DNA from: Lachnospiraceae bacterium
GTDB lineage: Bacteria > Bacillota > Clostridia > Lachnospirales > Lachnospiraceae
Length of the DNA: 64,000 nt
Direction: 5' to 3'
Assembly: GCA_017620255.1 (NCBI GenBank)
Contig: JAFZQU010000019.1
Location: 62,001-126,000, forward strand
A program made the translations under genes and the position numbers. Below the pieces are notes generated by a model. The model was not told the origin of the DNA. It did not search any database and worked only from the letters and a program-made list of their open reading frames with translations. This document shows, one piece after another, positions 1 to 8,391 of the stretch; the stretch's first letter is position 1, and each line of letters begins with the position of its first letter.

Positions 1-1304
1 TTGAAATAGGCGGAATAGATACGGACATGATCGTAGATGCATTTCCAGCTGCTGCCGGAATTCACGGTCACGCAGATATAAGGCTGTCCGTCATCGTTCT
101 GTGCATAGCTGACCGCGCAGTAACCGGATTCCTTCACGTAACCGGTCTTGGCAAAGAGTACGTCCGCGCCGCAGTCCTTATCCTCGATCCTGCGCAGGAA
201 CCAGTTGGAGATCTCGATCCCCGCCGGATGCTGTGCGGTAGGCACGGTCGTATATTTATGCTCGGTCAGGATCTGTCTGCACAGTTCATTGTTCAAAGCC
301 GCCTGCATGATCATGGCGATGTCATAACAGGTACTGTAGTGATCTTCATCATAGAGTCCGACGCAGTTGGTGAAATGCGTTGTTTCGGCAAGGCCAAGCT
401 GCGCGACTTTTGCGTTCATCATATCGACAAAGCCTTCGTGCGATCCGCCCACATAGGTGGCGAGCGCCATGGCCGCATCTCCGCCGGACGGCAGGATCGT
501 GCCGTAGAGCAGGTCCTTGACCGTGACCACTTCGTCCGTATTGAACCCGACGATACTTAAGTCATGTTTATGCGCATAGTCGCCGATCTCCGGCGTGATC
601 GTGACAGTGTCGTTGAGATCTTTGATGTTCTCGGCTGCCACGAGCAGTGTCAGCACCTTTGTCATGGAAGCCGGGATGATCCTGGTCTTTCCGCCCTTGT
701 CCGCGATGATCGTGTGCGTTTTGGGATCGATCAGGATGCCTTTTTCGGCAAGCACGTCCGCACCGAACGTCCCCGTGTATTCCGTCTTTTCCGCATACAG
801 GGAACCGTTCGTGGCAAGATCCGCATCGTTACCGCCGACCGTCTCTTCATCGGTGAAAGCGATCACGCTGTTCTGCCCCGTGATCTTCTCTGTACTCTCT
901 TCTTCTTCGGAAGATGCCGCATCCGCGCCGTCTCCCGGAACCGCATCCATGGTCTCTGCAGCGTCTGCCTCGGGAGCTTCTTCCTGCTCTGTCGCAGCAT
1001 CCGCCACGATCGTGGTCTCTGCAGGCTCACCCTCTTTTTCCGCAAGTGACTCCGCATCAGCGACCATCTCTGTCTCCTGTGCGTTCACACGGTCACGGAC
1101 CAGAATGAAAAGTCCCCTGATCCCGAAGCCGATCCCCGTAAGGAGCAGCAGACAAACCAAACAAAAAGGAACGATCCTCGTAAACAGCCAGCGCATGCGG
1201 CGTTTGAACCTCCTGCGCTTACGCGCCTGAAGGGACTGCGCCCTGCGTCTCTGCATACGGATCTGTTCCTGTGCATCTTCTTCGTACTGATTATAATATT
1301 CCAT
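1..1304 (-). CDS. D-alanyl-D-alanine carboxypeptidase (S11 penicillin-binding protein), 3' end cut by the window edge
   Basis: Serine peptidase family S11, which trims the terminal D-Ala of peptidoglycan stem peptides outside the membrane. The frame opens with ATG at 1304 behind GGAAGGGG and stays open to base 1. Residues 1-38 are strongly basic, 40-62 form one membrane anchor, about 75-160 are an acidic Glu/Ala-rich linker, and the catalytic domain follows. All three active-site motifs are visible: SMTK with Ser213 and Lys216, SGG at 273-275 (the family's SxN box, here with Gly in third place), and KTG at 386-388. About 434 residues lie in the window and the C terminus is missing. The N-terminal anchor is unlike classic DacA, which carries a cleaved signal and a C-terminal anchor. 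No neighbour suggests an operon. Confidence 0.9.
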   Translation of the reverse strand, partial: MEYYNQYEEDAQEQIRMQRRRAQSLQARKRRRFKRRMRWLFTRIVPFCLVCLLLLTGIGFGIRGLFILVRDRVNAQETEMVADAESLAEKEGEPAETTIVADAATEQEEAPEADAAETMDAVPGDGADAASSEEEESTEKITGQNSVIAFTDEETVGGNDADLATNGSLYAEKTEYTGTFGADVLAEKGILIDPKTHTIIADKGGKTRIIPASMTKVLTLLVAAENIKDLNDTVTITPEIGDYAHKHDLSIVGFNTDEVVTVKDLLYGTILPSGGDAAMALATYVGGSHEGFVDMMNAKVAQLGLAETTHFTNCVGLYDEDHYSTCYDIAMIMQAALNNELCRQILTEHKYTTVPTAQHPAGIEISNWFLRRIEDKDCGADVLFAKTGYVKESGYCAVSYAQNDDGQPYICVTVNSGSSWKCIYDHVRIYSAYF

Positions 1305-1404
1305 TAGACCCCTTCCATCTGCGGGGAACACCCGGTTCCACGCACAACAGCTGCCGCTGCCGGAACATTTACTCCCGCGCCCCTCTGCACGGTTGTAAAC
1401 GCTG

Positions 1405-2070
1405 TTACATTAGTATAAAACCCGTCACGATCAGCAGTTTTGCCAGTGTGTATGTCAGCATCACGTTAAAATGCTTCCCGTAGAACGGTAATTTCTTATC
1501 AAACCGGACCAGAAACAGGATCGAATCCGAGGCCAGGAAGAGAAGTGCGCCAAACAGGATCAGTTCGCTTCCCATGCCGCCGTCTGAAAAAGCCTGCAGT
1601 GCGGCAAACAGATTCATCAGCGTGTTCATGCCAAGGTAAAATGTCATCATACAGATGATCGTCTTTGGCAGGTAACGCCGCATCCAGATGTACCCGGATC
1701 TTAAAACCCCGAAACCAAGGATGAGGTACGGCACGACAATGATCAGATCGACCGGACTCCACCTGATATGCGGGATATATAAAACGATCAAAAGAACATG
1801 CGTAAGTAAAAAACTGATCCCGCCGCTCGTAAACCATTTCATGCCGTGGATCATCAGCAGGACATCCCCGATGAAACTCGTCATGATCAGTGCCACCACC
1901 AGCCAGTTGACCGGGTCCGCGCTGCAGATATAGAACGCTGCGAGTGCGGGCATCAGCAACGGTTTCGTGATGTTGCGGATCCTTTGATCATGCATGGCAC
2001 AGCCGTACAGATGCACGGCCGAGACCACCAGGTACAGACAAAGAAAAACTATCTTCCACATAAAGATCAC
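1405..2070 (-). CDS. YhhN family integral membrane protein (TMEM86/lysoplasmalogenase-like)
   Basis: A 221-residue, almost entirely hydrophobic protein with about eight predicted membrane helices. The YhhN signature region is visible in the first 120 residues (KPLLMPAL near residue 36, then GDVLLM near 68 and a long hydrophobic run). The eukaryotic homologue TMEM86 hydrolyses lysoplasmalogens; anaerobic clostridia make plasmalogens, so a lipid role is plausible but is inference. Its start overlaps the end of the upstream gene by 4 bases (ATGA), so the two are translationally coupled and share the promoter at 2495-2523. Confidence 0.75.
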   Translation of the reverse strand: MIFMWKIVFLCLYLVVSAVHLYGCAMHDQRIRNITKPLLMPALAAFYICSADPVNWLVVALIMTSFIGDVLLMIHGMKWFTSGGISFLLTHVLLIVLYIPHIRWSPVDLIIVVPYLILGFGVLRSGYIWMRRYLPKTIICMMTFYLGMNTLMNLFAALQAFSDGGMGSELILFGALLFLASDSILFLVRFDKKLPFYGKHFNVMLTYTLAKLLIVTGFILM

Positions 2071-2453
2071 TTGATATCAGGCAGTTTCAACGCATTGACT
2101 GCCTTGATGAATTTGCGCCACGTATCCGGATACTGGTCACAGCCGCCTTTGTAGACTTCTTCTCCGTTATCGAAACGGATCTCGACGCCCCAGCTGCGTC
2201 CGTTCGGATCCTGCTTTTCGCTGCGGTAATCCTCTTTCCAGTCAAGTACGCCGCACGCATATACTTTGTTCAGGAATTTCGTGCACACGTCTCTTGTCAG
2301 AGGCGCGGTATCAACGATCTTCTCGCGCACCAGATATTTCCCCTTGCAGTCGGTCGCTCCGATCTCGACCTCCAGCTTGTTGAAATCTCCTGAAAACTTG
2401 CCCATAGAGAAGCCAAAGTAGGTAGTATGCGTACTTGCTTCTTTTTGGTCCAT
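2067..2453 (-). CDS. hypothetical protein, 128 aa
   Basis: Not recognised. A soluble, charged protein without signal peptide or membrane helix. It has four cysteines (in ATDCKG, RDVCTKF, YACGVL and GGCDQY) and aromatic-rich ends. Start ATG at 2453 follows GAGGGGG at 5-base spacing, and a good sigma-A promoter lies just upstream. It is the first gene of a two-gene operon with the YhhN membrane protein, overlapping it by 4 bases. Function unknown. Confidence 0.7.
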   Translation of the reverse strand: MDQKEASTHTTYFGFSMGKFSGDFNKLEVEIGATDCKGKYLVREKIVDTAPLTRDVCTKFLNKVYACGVLDWKEDYRSEKQDPNGRSWGVEIRFDNGEEVYKGGCDQYPDTWRKFIKAVNALKLPDIK

Positions 2454-2494
2454 AGCAACCCCCTCGTTGTCTGAACTTGTTACAAATTTATTAC

Positions 2495-2523
2495 ATTATA
2501 AACTATATTTGTTTAAATAACAA
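2495..2523 (-). promoter_or_regulatory. sigma-A promoter of the hypothetical-yhhN operon
   Basis: On the minus strand, -35 TTGTTA (2518-2523), a 17-base spacer and a perfect -10 TATAAT (2495-2500), ending about 40 bases before the ATG at 2453. Confidence 0.7.
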
Positions 2524-2546
2524 GGGGATTTTTGAAATTATGTAAA

Positions 2547-3524
2547 TCAATAGCCGTATAACCGGATCTCGCTGACGCACGTATCATCGTATTTAGTGCC
2601 CCTTGTGGCGTCCTCGATCGTAAACGTGATCGATTTTGCCTTCACGGGCGTATCAAACACGATCCGCTCGGGCGTTACGTCGCTCTCCGTAAAGGGCGTG
2701 TCGTCGTCGCCGCCGTTCATGATGTGCCCCTCGAAATAGGTGCTCGTCCCGTTGGAAAAATCAACCCGCACGTAAACCGGCTTCCCGTTAATGGTGTAGC
2801 GGTATTGCGACAGGAGATATCCTCCGTAAAAATCAATCTCCGTGATCTCTCTCTGGCGGTCAAGTACGAGCGTGATCCACTCTCCGACACCGACGCCGTC
2901 CTCGTTCTCCACCCAGGCGGTATGGATATCATCATCCACCGCATTCGTTGCGAAGTAGGTTTTATGGTCCTTGGAGACCGCATCGAGTTCAGACGATGCA
3001 TAGACTTCCGACACATACAGTCTGCCGGGCTCGCCCTTTTCGGTCGAACCTTCTTCCACGGGTTCCGGGCCGGATTCCGTCTCAGGCTCTGTCTGCATGC
3101 TGTCATCCAGTTTGGTTACGGTCTGTGGTTCTTCGGGATCCTGTGTCTCCGGCTCGGACGTAAACCAGCCGTCATCCGGATCGGTCTCATCCGCGATCTC
3201 CTCTGCCACGGCCTGCGCGGTCCGGTCAAGGACCTTGCCCATCAGCGCATAGATCCCAAAGCCGAGTCCTGCCGCCACCAGTACCGCGGCGATGAGCAGG
3301 GCTGCCACGATGCCGCCGTTTACACGGCCGCTGTTATTCTTCTGCGGCCTCGCACCTGCCGGATTCTGTGGTCCCTGCATCTTCGGTGCTGCACTCTGCT
3401 GCGGCGGTGCACTTTGCTGCGGCTGCGCTTCCGCCGGCTTGTTCAGCGGCTCGACCGGCGCCCCGCAGACGCTGCAGAATTTTGTGTTGTCGGGAATACT
3501 GGCTCCGCATTTGATACAAAACAT
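2547..3524 (-). CDS. zinc-ribbon membrane protein with C-terminal discoidin-like (NADase-type glycan-binding-like) domain
   Basis: A 325-residue protein. It opens with a double CxxC zinc ribbon (MFCIKCG at 1-7, FCSVCG at about 17-22), then a Pro/Gln/Ala linker, one membrane helix (about 74-95) and an acidic linker rich in Glu/Pro. The C-terminal ~160 residues resemble the F5/8-type fold seen in NADase-type glycan-binding domains (YASSELDA, then an NAVDDDIHTAW-like strand, then GEWITLVLD). Topology predicts the ribbon inside and the beta-sandwich outside, suggesting a surface sensor or adhesin; that is inference. It starts 15 bases after the GH3 stop, behind AAGGATGATG, so it is probably the last gene of that operon. 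Confidence 0.7.
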   Translation of the reverse strand: MFCIKCGASIPDNTKFCSVCGAPVEPLNKPAEAQPQQSAPPQQSAAPKMQGPQNPAGARPQKNNSGRVNGGIVAALLIAAVLVAAGLGFGIYALMGKVLDRTAQAVAEEIADETDPDDGWFTSEPETQDPEEPQTVTKLDDSMQTEPETESGPEPVEEGSTEKGEPGRLYVSEVYASSELDAVSKDHKTYFATNAVDDDIHTAWVENEDGVGVGEWITLVLDRQREITEIDFYGGYLLSQYRYTINGKPVYVRVDFSNGTSTYFEGHIMNGGDDDTPFTESDVTPERIVFDTPVKAKSITFTIEDATRGTKYDDTCVSEIRLYGY

Positions 3525-3538
3525 ATCTCATCATCCTT

Positions 3539-6091
3539 TCACATCTTTTCGATCACATGCAGGATATTGCATGCGCAAAACTGCAGATCGGCTTTCGAAC
3601 AGGTAAAGCCGAGATCGTCTTTTCCATCCTTTGCACTCGCGATCAGTGCATCCACCAGTTCCTGGGAACCCGGCATCTGCAGATCGTTGCCTGCATAGAC
3701 GCAGCCCGTGATGGAGGATCTCGGATAAACCTCGGAAGGTTTTGCGATCTCCGGCATATCTTTCGAAGCAAACCAGTCTGTCATCACAACGCCTTCAAAG
3801 CCCCACTCATCACGCAGTGCGGATTGGAGCAGGTCGTAGTTGCAGGCGGAATGCACACCGTTGATCAGGTTGTAACTGGTCATCACGGAAAGCGGACCGG
3901 ACTCTTTGACACAGATCTCAAATCCTCTCAGATAGATCTCTCTGAGTGCACGTTCGCTGATATGGGAATTCGTATAATTCCGGTTATCTTCCTGGTTGTT
4001 GGCGGCATAATGCTTGATCGTCACACCCAGATACGCTTTCATCTGCACACCGTCCGTGATGGCGGAAGCGGTCATACCGGAAACGAGCGGATCTTCCGAA
4101 TAGTATTCGAAATTACGTCCGCAGAGCGGATTCCTGTGAATGTTCATCGCAGGTGCCAGCCAGAGGTCGACGCCGAACTCGTTCATTTCCTCTCCGACCA
4201 CTTTACCGGCTTCTACGAGGAGGTCCGTATTCCACGAACTTGCCAGTGCCCAGCCGATGGGGATCGCCGTGCAGTACTGGTAATAATCAATGTAAGTACC
4301 CTCTTCCATTTCCGGGAACGGCTGTACCGTATCACCAAAGGTCTCGCCGCCCTTTAACAGTTTCCCGGACAGATCCGTCCGAAAGTGCGGTGTCAGGCGC
4401 AGTCCCGCAGGTCCGTCCGCAAGGATCATGTTTCTGATCCCGCGCGACTCGATCAGGGAAGAGGTCGAATCGCCTGCTGCCCCGGGAACCGCCTGGGATG
4501 CTTCGCCGATGACGGATGCAACGCCGCCTCTTAAGGAACCGATGCAAAGGTCTGCGAGTTCTTCCACGGAAAGCTGTGCCACAAGGTCTTCCACACAGCA
4601 CTTCCCGTTTCTCACATCTTCCATGGTGAGTTTTTCCGTAAACGAAGTGGTGATCTCCGTGCGCGGAAATGCCGAGTAGGAAGCCTCAATGCAGGCAAGC
4701 TCCGAAAGATCCAGTGTCAGGGACAGGGGTGCCTTTGCGGCATCCGCCTGCTTTCTTGCTTTGCAGTCCGTATCTTTTGTGGTCAGTTTGTCAAAATCAT
4801 CCGTCGCAAAAAGATTCTTCAGTATTTCGGTCTTCGTCGTTTCCGTTACGACAAGCTTTGCGACGATCTCCGTGTGATCGGAAGCATTGCCGAGGCGTAC
4901 CACATAGTCTCCCGCTTCCAGAACCCTTGCCGCACACTTCTCACAATAGGAGGCCATCTGCGCGATCGGGAAAGAGATCGTAAGCGTTTCGGATGCGCCC
5001 GGTGCAAGGAGCGAAGTCTTTGCAAATGCCATCAGTTCCTGGAACGGTTTCTCAAGGTTACCGTCCGGTGCGGAAACATAGACCTGCACCACTTCCTTGC
5101 CGGCGCAGGCACCGGTGTTTTTGACCGTGGCTTCCAAAACGACCCGGTCTCTCTCCTGCCTGACGTTTCCGGCAGCGGTCTCAAAGGTCGTATAGGATAG
5201 ACCAAAGCCGAACGGATAAAGCGGCTTTACATTGAAACTGTCGAAATAGCGGTAGCCGACATAAATGTCTTCCGAATAATATTCATCATCCACATTTCCG
5301 TCGTTCCCGGAAAACGTCGCGGAACTCGGATAGTCTTCATAGGTCTTTGCCCAGGTATCCACAAGCTTGCCGGACGGATTGACCGCTCCGGTCAGGATAT
5401 CTGCAAGCACGTATCCGCCGATATTACCAAGCTGGTTCATGAGCAGTATGGCACCGATGCCTTCGATCTCATGCAGCGGACTTAAGTCCATTACACCGCC
5501 GATATTTAAGATCACGACCGTGTGTTTGTAATAGTCTGCCAGGCGTCTGATGTTATCCAGTTCTTCCGTGTGGAAACGGTAGTCGCCGGGTGCGTTCTTC
5601 CGGTCCGCACCTTCTCCGGAATTGCGGGAGATCACATACAGGGCCGTATCTGTATCTGCCTTCAGTTCAGAGGGCTCGATCAGAAGATCCGCAGGCTCGA
5701 TAAAAGGTGTGCCGAAAGCCAGCAGAAAAGCAGGGACACCGATCTCTTTGGCCCTTGCTTCGAGTTCTTCCGTGTATTCTTTTTTCTTTTGACTGTAGTG
5801 GTCAGTATTGCGGTCCAGCCAGTCTTTCGTCAGGATCTCAAACCCGCCTTTCAAAAGGCCCTCTTCCACCGTTACGGAAAAGCGCGTGTTCACATCGCCG
5901 GAACCTGTTCCGCCTTTGATCGTCTGTCTGACGCCGCGTCCGTAGAGCGCGATCCTGCCGGCTTTCATCGGCAGCACGCCGTCGTTTTTCAAAAGTACCG
6001 GGCATTCACCCGCCAGTTTTCTCGACAGTTCCATATGCGCCTGTTCACTGGCGCTGATCTGACTGTCTTTTGATGCATAGATTTTTCCCAT
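3539..6091 (-). CDS. beta-glucosidase, glycoside hydrolase family 3, permuted domain order
   Basis: Hydrolyses terminal beta-linked glucose (or related sugars) from oligosaccharides. The ATG at 6091 is chosen because AAGGAG sits 7 bases before it; the longer alternatives lack such a site. The 850 residues run in swapped order: the GH3 C-terminal alpha/beta domain first (about 10-240, with GECPVLLKNDG and GGTGSGDV), a fibronectin-III-like domain (about 300-400), then the (beta/alpha)8 domain (about 490-800). The nucleophile is Asp772 in VVMTDW; KHYAANNQE and GRNFEYYSEDP form the sugar pocket. There is no signal peptide, so the enzyme is cytoplasmic and acts on imported oligosaccharides. The C-N order is known for some ruminal GH3 enzymes. 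It has its own promoter at 6150-6179. Confidence 0.9.
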   Translation of the reverse strand: MGKIYASKDSQISASEQAHMELSRKLAGECPVLLKNDGVLPMKAGRIALYGRGVRQTIKGGTGSGDVNTRFSVTVEEGLLKGGFEILTKDWLDRNTDHYSQKKKEYTEELEARAKEIGVPAFLLAFGTPFIEPADLLIEPSELKADTDTALYVISRNSGEGADRKNAPGDYRFHTEELDNIRRLADYYKHTVVILNIGGVMDLSPLHEIEGIGAILLMNQLGNIGGYVLADILTGAVNPSGKLVDTWAKTYEDYPSSATFSGNDGNVDDEYYSEDIYVGYRYFDSFNVKPLYPFGFGLSYTTFETAAGNVRQERDRVVLEATVKNTGACAGKEVVQVYVSAPDGNLEKPFQELMAFAKTSLLAPGASETLTISFPIAQMASYCEKCAARVLEAGDYVVRLGNASDHTEIVAKLVVTETTKTEILKNLFATDDFDKLTTKDTDCKARKQADAAKAPLSLTLDLSELACIEASYSAFPRTEITTSFTEKLTMEDVRNGKCCVEDLVAQLSVEELADLCIGSLRGGVASVIGEASQAVPGAAGDSTSSLIESRGIRNMILADGPAGLRLTPHFRTDLSGKLLKGGETFGDTVQPFPEMEEGTYIDYYQYCTAIPIGWALASSWNTDLLVEAGKVVGEEMNEFGVDLWLAPAMNIHRNPLCGRNFEYYSEDPLVSGMTASAITDGVQMKAYLGVTIKHYAANNQEDNRNYTNSHISERALREIYLRGFEICVKESGPLSVMTSYNLINGVHSACNYDLLQSALRDEWGFEGVVMTDWFASKDMPEIAKPSEVYPRSSITGCVYAGNDLQMPGSQELVDALIASAKDGKDDLGFTCSKADLQFCACNILHVIEKM

Positions 6092-6114
6092 ACCCATTCT
6101 CCTTTTATACAACA

Positions 6115-6141
6115 GAAGCACCGGCAAGCGGCCGGCGCTTC
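6115..6141 (-). promoter_or_regulatory. 5' UTR hairpin ahead of the GH3 gene
   Basis: Arms GAAGCACCGGC (6115-6125) and GCCGGCGCTTC (6131-6141) pair over 11 positions with one non-Watson-Crick pair and a 5-base loop. It lies between the promoter and the ribosome binding site, with no proper T-run on either strand. It may act as a leader structure, or weakly end transcripts of the upstream reductase. Confidence 0.45.
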
Positions 6142-6149
6142 CAATTCAC

Positions 6150-6179
6150 ATTATATCAAAAACAAAGATCATCGGACAA
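6150..6179 (-). promoter_or_regulatory. sigma-A promoter of the GH3 gene
   Basis: Minus strand -35 TTGTCC (6174-6179), 18-base spacer, -10 TATAAT (6150-6155), in the gap between the aldo/keto reductase stop and the GH3 start. Confidence 0.6.
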
Positions 6180-6202
6180 TACCGATCGTGTTTTCAGACC
6201 AC

Positions 6203-7333
6203 TCAGCTTTGCTGTTTGTCAAACAGTCCGGAGGCTTCTTTCAACAGTTCGATGATCGGCAGGTGCTGCGGGCAGACGCCTTCGCACTGGCCGCAGGCGA
6301 TACAATCGCCGGCCTTGCCGCCGCGGTCCGCCACGCCCGAATAGAAATTCTTGGCTCTCCAGTCGTCCGGATATCTGCGGATCGTGTTGACTGCACGGAA
6401 CACATCCGGAATACTGATCTGCATCGGACAGCCCGGCGTGCAGTATTTGCAGGCCGTACAGCCGATCTGCGGGATCTTTAAGATCGCTTCGGTCGCTTCG
6501 TTGATCAGTCCCATCTCTTCATCATCGAGCGGCTCAAAGTTTGTAAAAGTCCCGATGTTGTCCGCCATCTGCTCTTCCGATGACATACCGGATAAGATGG
6601 TCATGACGCCCGGCAGCGATCCGACATAGCGGAGTGCCCAGGAAGCAACGGACTTATCCGGCTGCTTTGCCTTGAACTTGGCTTCGATCTCCGGAGACGC
6701 ACTCGCGAGCATGCCGCCGCGTACAGGCTCCATCACGATGATGGGGATCTTGCGCTCGGCCAATATGTTGTAGAGACTCTCGGAACGAACGACCGGATTC
6801 GTCCGATCCAGGTAGTTGAGCTGGATCTGTACAAACTCCGTTTCAGGATGCTTATCAAGCACCTCCACGAGCAGTTCCGGACTGCCGTGGAACGAGAATC
6901 CGAGGTGTCTGATCTTCCCCTGTTCTTTCATCTTCATGCCCCAACTGAAGCAGTCATACTTCTCGTATGTCTCATAGTTGGCGCCGTCCTCGATCGAATG
7001 CAGCAGGTAAAAATCAAAATACTCCACGCCCGCTCTCTCCAGCTGCTCGTTGAAGATCCTGTCGATATCGCTTTCTTTCTTGATCTCCCACGCAGGCAGT
7101 TTGGTCGCGATCATAAAGGAATCACGCGGATAGCGTTTTACGAGCGCTTCCCTGGCTGCCACTTCCGACTTCCCGCCATGATAAACGTAAGCCGTGTCAA
7201 AATAGCGCATGCCGCTCTGCATATACATGTCGACCATCCGTTCCACATGTTTGAGATCGATCTGGCCGTCCTTTTCCGGAAGGCGCATTAAGCCGAATCC
7301 GAGTTTTGGCATTTCACTTAAGTTTATGGACAT
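6203..7333 (-). CDS. aldo/keto reductase with C-terminal [4Fe-4S] ferredoxin-like domain
   Basis: NAD(P)H-type oxidoreductase of the aldo/keto reductase superfamily in its anaerobic Fe-S version. Start ATG at 7333 is chosen because GGAGG precedes it by 5 bases. The (beta/alpha)8 barrel occupies about residues 1-290, with Asp46 and Tyr51 of the catalytic tetrad in YFDTAYVYHGG and a Lys in IATKLPAW. The last ~80 residues carry two cysteine clusters (CTACKYCTPGC and CIACGQCEGVCP) that match two [4Fe-4S] sites. 376 residues, typical for the family. It overlaps the end of the upstream SDR gene by 10 bases, so the two are coupled. The substrate is unknown; a sugar-derived aldehyde fits the cluster but is inference. 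Confidence 0.9.
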   Translation of the reverse strand: MSINLSEMPKLGFGLMRLPEKDGQIDLKHVERMVDMYMQSGMRYFDTAYVYHGGKSEVAAREALVKRYPRDSFMIATKLPAWEIKKESDIDRIFNEQLERAGVEYFDFYLLHSIEDGANYETYEKYDCFSWGMKMKEQGKIRHLGFSFHGSPELLVEVLDKHPETEFVQIQLNYLDRTNPVVRSESLYNILAERKIPIIVMEPVRGGMLASASPEIEAKFKAKQPDKSVASWALRYVGSLPGVMTILSGMSSEEQMADNIGTFTNFEPLDDEEMGLINEATEAILKIPQIGCTACKYCTPGCPMQISIPDVFRAVNTIRRYPDDWRAKNFYSGVADRGGKAGDCIACGQCEGVCPQHLPIIELLKEASGLFDKQQS

Positions 7334-8355
7334 AGAAACCTCCTCTTTCCTTCTTCGAGTGTCTCGATCACACGGTCGCACCATTCGTCAAATTCAGGAT
7401 CTTCCACCTGGCATTCCGGATGCGAAAGAACATAGTCCAGTGCGATGCGTACACCCTGGTCGAAACGGACTCTCGTCTGCATATCCGGTACCACGCGTTT
7501 CAATTTGCTGTTGTCGAATACAACGGAAACTGCCTTGTCGCCAAGCAGGCTTCCTTCAAAATCAAACCCGTAAGGGTCTCCCAGTGCACTCAAGTATTCC
7601 GAAGAGACGTGGTAAGCATGCAGTTCCACCTGCAGTGCATCCGCGATCGTCTGATAGATCTGATCCCAGGTGAGCGTCTCATCGCCCGTGATCTGGAAGG
7701 CTTCCCCGATGGCATGCCTGTTGCCCATCAGTCCCACGAATCCTCTGGCAAAATCAGTATTGAACGTGGCCGTCCAGAGCGAAGATCCGTCTCCCTGAAT
7801 GATGACCGGTTTGCCCTCGAGCATTCTCTTGATCACCTGATAGAAACCTTTCTTTCCGTGTACGCCAAGCGGCACATTCCGCTCATCGTATGTATGGCTC
7901 GGGCGCACGATCGTGACAGGGAATCCCTCTTCCCTGTATTTCTTCATCAGGAATTCTTCACACGCGATCTTGTTGCGCGAATATTCCCAGTGCGGATTGG
8001 AAAGGGTCGTACCTTCCGTGATCACATAGCCTGCTGCCGGTTTGTTGTAGGCAGAAGCCGAACTGATGTAGATATACTGTTTTGTTTTACCCGCAAACAG
8101 CCTGTAGTCGCGCTCCACCTGATCCACAGTAAAGCCGATGAATTCGCAGACCACGTCAAAATCCATTCCCGCCAGTTTTTCTTTTGCCGCCTCTTCGTCT
8201 GCAATATCACAGGTCAGTTCATGCACGCCGGACGGTACCGCATTCTTCCTGTTTCCGCGGTTCAATACCCAGACAGACCTGGCGGGGTCTTCGGAAAGTG
8301 CCCTGACGATGGCGGCGCTGATCGTACCCGTTCCGCCGATAAACAATGCTTTCAT
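7324..8355 (-). CDS. NAD-dependent epimerase/dehydratase (extended/atypical SDR)
   Basis: A 343-residue Rossmann-fold protein. The dinucleotide motif GGTGTIS at residues 7-13, LNRGN after the second strand and the DFDVVCEFIGF strand mark an SDR of the epimerase/isoflavone-reductase-like kind. A YSRNK segment supplies the YxxxK pair. A sugar-nucleotide or sugar epimerase/reductase is likely; the exact substrate cannot be read. It lies between the iron alcohol dehydrogenase (36 bases upstream) and the aldo/keto reductase (10-base overlap). Confidence 0.8.
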   Translation of the reverse strand: MKALFIGGTGTISAAIVRALSEDPARSVWVLNRGNRKNAVPSGVHELTCDIADEEAAKEKLAGMDFDVVCEFIGFTVDQVERDYRLFAGKTKQYIYISSASAYNKPAAGYVITEGTTLSNPHWEYSRNKIACEEFLMKKYREEGFPVTIVRPSHTYDERNVPLGVHGKKGFYQVIKRMLEGKPVIIQGDGSSLWTATFNTDFARGFVGLMGNRHAIGEAFQITGDETLTWDQIYQTIADALQVELHAYHVSSEYLSALGDPYGFDFEGSLLGDKAVSVVFDNSKLKRVVPDMQTRVRFDQGVRIALDYVLSHPECQVEDPEFDEWCDRVIETLEEGKRRFLCP

Positions 8356-8391
8356 ATGTGTTCTCCCTTAATGATTTTTACAAAATATCCC

